Assembly: GCA_948099385.1 (NCBI GenBank)
Contig: CANUEZ040000165.1
Coordinates: forward strand, 6,832,501-6,896,500
DNA: 64,000 bases
From: Fasciola hepatica
Lineage: Eukaryota > Platyhelminthes > Trematoda > Plagiorchiida > Fasciolidae
Direction of reading: 5' to 3'
The notes under the pieces were generated by a model. The model made no database searches. It saw only the letters and a list, made by a program, of their open reading frames with translations, and was not told where the DNA came from. Made by a program: the position numbers and the translations under genes. Positions 59,906-64,000 of this stretch are shown here, one piece after another. Within the stretch, counting starts at the first letter, position 1. The number at the start of each line of letters is the position of its first letter.

Positions 59906-61390
59906 AGTGATGGGTTCCTCATGAATTATTATGGGTTACTTACAGCATCTCTTTGGGAGGACTTTGCTCTTAGTTCAAGTCCTCTGCATTGCTTGTTGGC
60001 TCCTCCATTTGAAGCTCTAGACCCTACAAATCAAACTTTGCTTTGGTCGTGGTGAAATTTGTTAGCCTCGGTTCCCTAGATGCCTTGACTTTCCCTGCGG
60101 CTATCCTTATTGTGCAGTTTGGCATAGACGCTGAAGACAAAGTCCTCACCCACTGCCGTGGATCTGCTTTTGAGTCCCATCGCCTCAATCCGTCTCACTT
60201 CGCGGTGGAACTTCTTTATCACATCGGAATGCGAAAGTTCGAATTAACCTTTTTGTCAGAAATGCTAAAGCTCCTTATTGGTCCTACACTTGCCCGTATA
60301 CTACTGACTATATCTCTCAAAATAGTGGATTTTATCGTCTAGCTGGCTTCGGCCTTACACGCAAACCCATTCAGTTCATCTGTTTTGACAATACGTGAGG
60401 TAGAATGTTTGTTGAGTCCAATTTAAACAGACAAGCATACCACAAGCACATTACATCAACATGCCTGTCGTGCTTCAATGTACGCCTGTTGATACTTATT
60501 CATGTCTTATCCCTAGTGGAGTTGACTGATCAATGCTACAACACATCGATTGGTCTTGCTGGGCTTCTACTCCCAATTTACTCGATAGAGTTCACTCTAG
60601 ATGGGGATTTGGAAGTAGCGAAAACAGAATCTGTTGGGAAATGTGGACAAAAATTGCTGAAAACTTGTTCGAGGCATTTGGAAAGGTTCAGTTTTGAACC
60701 CGTCTCATCGAGAAAATCGTTCTATTTGAGATATCTCTGCACTAAAGCATCTAAAATCTGGAGAATCGGAAATGGCCTACCGTCGGCGTAGTTGGAAATA
60801 TCAGACGGTAAGAAAATGGTAGGTCTCTGATCCAAGCCCAAAATGGGAAGGGGGGCAACACATTTTTGGGAAAACAGTGACTAGTCGCCGAAATTCTAGT
60901 AATGAAAAATTTGACGGGGATTAATTTAACGAAGTTGCAATGGGTTTCTCAACCGGGCCAGTCCTATGCCTGAGAATTGTCAGAAGATGAAGTTCTTGAC
61001 CTAAGAAGACTCCTAAATATGTCGGACCTAATGGAAGGCACAACGTCTACGCTGACACAGGGGGGCTGCCAAAACCGCAAGGGGCCGGCAGTGTTAGCAG
61101 GATTCTAATCCGGGACCTCCAGGTTTTGAGGGTCACCATTACTTGGTATTTAGTCCATAAGTTAATGATAAAGTCCCATTTAGAAGAAGCAGTGGCAACC
61201 GAATTGTCATCGCATGGACGATGAATAACAGGCGGCACTCAAATGATTTCCTATGAAACCCACTAACTGTATCGAGAGCAGTAATTGACTCGCTCACGTC
61301 CTTCGGTTGACTGGTCATATCCCGATGTGCTATAGTTTCCTTATTGTCACTTATTGCTATTTCACAGACAGCTTTTGCTTCGACTAATCT
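59906..61390. other. No gene recognised; weak tRNA-like fragment
   Basis: Frames of 99 and 128 codons (60043-60342, 60405-60791) lack recognisable domains. On the minus strand near 61110, GATTAGAATCC resembles a B-box. Confidence 0.4.
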
Positions 61391-61769
61391 GATCACATAG
61401 CATTAACAGGCAGAAGTGAATTTTGTGTATGTGTGTCTGCGTAACCTTCATGATCCCTCCCAATTTCACCACTACCATTGTCATCATTATTTCAATCACC
61501 TAAATATTCGTTTGGTTATTCAAACACCCAAGTTGACCTTGTTTCCATCCCGCTTCCGAAAGCGTGCACTGAGTTAATTAGAATATAACAATGAGGCAAA
61601 ACAACTAACAAAAGCACTTTCAAACGGGGAGTCTTGGTTCATCAAACACCAAAATTCGGTTGTTCATCTAAAATCCTACTTCGAAGGAGAACATTCAGAG
61701 CATCCGGTAATAACACATCTGGTTTCGTAAATATTTGAAAATTCACTTGGACTTTTCACATCCAAAAGT

Positions 61770-61995
61770 GCAACTGCACGAACCGGAAGCTAACTGACGA
61801 CATTTCACTTACGAGGCAGATGCACTACCAACTGAGCTATTGTGGTTCGGTCAGTCGGGTGAAAATAACTCACGCGAATATTTGATGATGCGCGAACCAC
61901 TATTCCAATGATACACAGTCTTAGTCCTAGTAGAGCATCTGCCCGGAAACAAATTGTCACCGGTTCTATTCCGGCTCTTGACGTTAAACTTTGCA
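61770..61995. repeat. Head-to-head tRNA-like SINE heads (inside duplicate)
   Basis: This is the counterpart of 40385-40575. The minus head has TAGCTCAGTTGGTAGTGC (about 61825-61845), and the plus head has TAGAGCATCTGCC and GGTTCTATTCC (61930-61975). Confidence 0.65.
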
Positions 61996-62163
61996 CGTGA
62001 AAAATGCAAGTAGATTTTCCATTATCTGAGATTCAGGCTTCTCGTGTCAGCAATACATTTTAAGAATTTAGGGTTTTACATTCTGACTGACAATTCCCTT
62101 TACTGGAAGAGGTTTTGCAAGAACGAACTCCTCCCCCACTCTTTTCGAAACAAAAACACTTAC

Positions 62164-62401
62164 TCGTCACAGATGTTACAGATCCGTAATAGTAAACATC
62201 CTTTTCTATTGGGGAGTACTTTTGCAGTGAGCTTTTAACGATACCGAAGAAGGTGTCCGATTTGTAGTTGACTTTTGCATTTTTCGCCTCATTTCTGTCC
62301 AAATGGATGTCACACACCGTGTTTGTTTTATTCGCCGAAATCAGATCACAACCGGTCCAAAATGCTGCGTAAGTGGAATATTTCTTCAATGCTTCCAAAT
62401 T
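62164..62401 (-). CDS. Isolated copy of SEA exon 4 with intact splice sites
   Basis: It is 238 bases like exon 4, with the same acceptor (CTTTTCACAG) and donor (CGA|GTAAGT). Reading both, I count 7 base differences, giving three residue changes (K/E in RNKAK, H/D in YKSHT, L/F in TFLG) and three silent changes. No frameshift or stop is present. No partner exons were found on the minus strand within the window, so it is either an exon of a neighbouring paralogue extending beyond 64 kb or an orphan. Confidence 0.45.
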
Positions 62402-62893
62402 CTGTGAAAAGATGAGTTGAAAGAGAGAGATCAAGTGAAGTTGTGTCAGTTCAAGTCGGTAGCTGCATTACGCACGGTCATTTTTATGGTTTCTGCAGAT
62501 GGAATAATGCACAATTTCAACGGAGGAAGAGAGCACGGAAGGGATAAAGGATTACCATTCAAGTTGGTTCACTGTTCTGAGGAAACTTTCTTGCGATCAG
62601 CAAGCGGACGAGCGGACATGGGAAAACAGATAGAGGGCATGCTGAAGTGCGGTTAAATAGCAATTTGAACTTTGAGCATGTAGAGAACGTGGATGCAGCC
62701 TTTGCAAGTTCACCCTGTAGGGGGGATGAAGGGAATCATTTGGAACTTTGGAAATAAATCTATCACGAGCGCAGAAGTGTTCGTTTGTGATGATGTCAAC
62801 AAGAGTAACTCTGGATATGCCACCATATCTAGAGATGTGTCATACGGATCAAATGTTCAAGTGAAAGTCGGTTTTCATCAATCCATGTAAGAT

Positions 62894-63976
62894 GATGCTG
62901 ATATATTCATGGCTAAGCTGGAAAACGGGGAGCTTAGCGATACGATAGAAAGTCTACTCATCTACTGTCGATACGTAGATGATATTTTTGTCCTAACTGA
63001 CAGTCATACACGGCTGGAGTCATTGGTGGAGGAGTTCAACCAGGCACATGAGGCGGTTGATTTTACGTCGGAAGTAGAACAAGGGAACACTTTCCACTTT
63101 CTAGATGTGCTTCTTTTAAGAGGTGGCAATGGCAAACTGCTCCGTAGTGTATATCGCAAACCAACGTGGACAGGCCAGTACACCAATTTCGCCAGCTTTG
63201 TACCCATCGGACGTAAACGTAACCTTATTCGCTCACTCGCAGCCCGTGTGCGAATGATTTGCTCGAATGAGACGGTGAGTGATGAATTAGACATTTTGAA
63301 GCAAACGCTATTGGATAACGGATACTCCGAGCGCTTCATTCAAAAGAACATAGCAGAAAGGGCAACAAGACAAGCGTTAGCGACCGTGAAGAATAAAGAT
63401 TTATACATTCATCTCCCTTTCAAAGGAGATGACAAAAGCGAGTTACTAATAAGACGCTTGGAAAAGGCAATCGCTCGCACCTTTCCCGCTGCTACACTGC
63501 GTGCCCACTTCACCCGTCGACCAGTGATCTCGACGAACCTAAAAGACAAGTTACCTGTCCTCGCCTCATCCATGCTAACCTATTCGTTTGTTTGCTCATG
63601 TTTGGCAAGCTGTATAGGTAGAACGACACGGCAACTATCACAAAGGATCAAAGAGCACAAACCAACTTGGCTGTCAACGGGAGACAGAAAATCCATCACC
63701 AGCGCGATTGTGGCGCACCTCGCAGACACTGGACATCACGTAAACGACGACGCGTTCAAAATAGTCTACAGAGTCCCTACGAACGCGCCGAAAGCCGCCC
63801 AAAAGCAACTTCTGGGAACGGCAGAGGCTGTGGCGATCAGATTATTCAATCCATCGCTTTGTTCTCAGAAACGTTTCGGTAAGGCACTCAAACTACCGTG
63901 GCCGCGATCCGAGACCGACCCTGGAGCTCAGTGTGACCCATACGTTGACCCTTTGGTTCAAACCGGAAATGGATAA
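62894..63976 (+). CDS. Penelope-like element: RT C-half plus GIY-YIG endonuclease
   Basis: A 355-codon frame from 62909 to a TAA carries, in order, IFMAKLENG (end of RT motif B), YCRYVDDIFVL (motif C, both Asp kept), FHFLDVLLLRGG, SVYRKPTWTGQYTNFASF, LPFKGDDKSELL, then the endonuclease CSCLASCIGRTTRQLSQRI with KEHKPTW. It ends with HLADTGHHV and AEAVAIRLFNPSLCSQK with the catalytic Glu. YIG has become CIG, although the Arg and Glu remain. The N-terminal half of the RT (motifs 1 to A) is missing: upstream of 62893 lies the unrelated duplicated block. The element is therefore 5'-truncated, but this half is uninterrupted and probably young. Confidence 0.9.
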   Translation, partial: DADIFMAKLENGELSDTIESLLIYCRYVDDIFVLTDSHTRLESLVEEFNQAHEAVDFTSEVEQGNTFHFLDVLLLRGGNGKLLRSVYRKPTWTGQYTNFASFVPIGRKRNLIRSLAARVRMICSNETVSDELDILKQTLLDNGYSERFIQKNIAERATRQALATVKNKDLYIHLPFKGDDKSELLIRRLEKAIARTFPAATLRAHFTRRPVISTNLKDKLPVLASSMLTYSFVCSCLASCIGRTTRQLSQRIKEHKPTWLSTGDRKSITSAIVAHLADTGHHVNDDAFKIVYRVPTNAPKAAQKQLLGTAEAVAIRLFNPSLCSQKRFGKALKLPWPRSETDPGAQCDPYVDPLVQTGNG

Positions 63977-64000
63977 TCCCCAAAACCCTTGTTCATTGTT

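Larger units (their letters stand above)
61391..62893 (-). repeat. Inverted duplicate of 39474-40943 (derived copy)
   Basis: The minus strand repeats the block at 39474-40943 in order: LINE C-terminal piece (62893-62735), shortened C-run, intron, exon 4, intron, SINE pair (61990-61770) and downstream sequence to about 61391. Non-exonic parts show many substitutions and small indels. At 62893 the match stops exactly where Penelope-like RT sequence begins. Confidence 0.85.

Noticed and set aside
60043..60342. 99-codon frame after the gypsy LTR as a new gag start
   Set aside because: No primer-binding site, zinc knuckle or other gag feature could be identified.
1..64000. CRISPR array, bacterial operon or prophage
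   Set aside because: No spaced direct repeats of that kind, no ribosome-binding-site-led gene runs; the content is eukaryotic retroelements and spliced exons.

Overview
This looks like nuclear DNA of a flatworm, most likely a digenean fluke. There are no dense operons or bacterial-type genes. Split coding exons sit in long introns, and most of the recognisable content is retroelement debris: CR1/Jockey-type and RTE-type LINEs, Ty3/gypsy pieces with an LTR, two Penelope-like elements, and tRNA-derived SINEs that resemble the hammerhead-bearing SINEs of schistosomes. The taxon is inferred from this combination, not from a marker gene.

Only one host gene can be argued for, on the + strand from 29745 to 53003. 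Five exons (29745-29793, 29899-29934, 34060-34175, 39969-40206, 52894-53003) have GT/AG borders and matching phases. They encode a predicted secreted protein of about 182 residues with a signal peptide, a 36-base micro-exon rich in Asn and Thr, and a SEA-like domain. Its introns hold a 154-bp palindrome, LINEs, a gypsy element and SINEs. Exon 4 lies in a 1.5-kb block that recurs inverted at 61391-62893. The exon copies differ at 7 of 238 bases by my reading, while the flanking DNA has diverged much more.

Layout: 1-6 kb is microsatellite, unassigned DNA and a head-to-head SINE pair. 6.4-6.8 and 11.6-12.0 kb are two copies of an unclassified repeat. 7.1-9.8 kb is a decayed CR1-like LINE. 16.6-17.5 kb is a dead Penelope-like element. 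18.7-19.8 kb is an internally deleted RTE-type LINE. 21.26-22.13 kb is an 868-bp foldback element with 235-bp inverted termini, followed by a palindromic hammerhead SINE. 28.4-29.1 kb is a gypsy reverse transcriptase relic. The SEA gene follows, and its introns carry LINEs (38.3-39.6, 44.6-46.4, 46.8-47.3, 52.0-52.2 kb) and a minus-strand gypsy element (41.5-43.9 kb). 53.7-55.75 kb holds repeats with hammerhead cores. 55.9-59.9 kb is a gypsy 3' end and LTR split by a nearly whole CR1-like LINE. 61.4-62.9 kb is the inverted duplicate, and 62.9-64 kb is the C-terminal half of a second Penelope-like element with its GIY-YIG domain.

The most interesting items are the SEA/micro-exon gene and its conserved exon copy, two unrelated repeat families carrying type I hammerhead ribozymes (one copy at 35070-35112 has a fully canonical core), the foldback elements, and the LINE-in-LTR nest. 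No sequence searches were run; family assignments rest on motifs read by eye.
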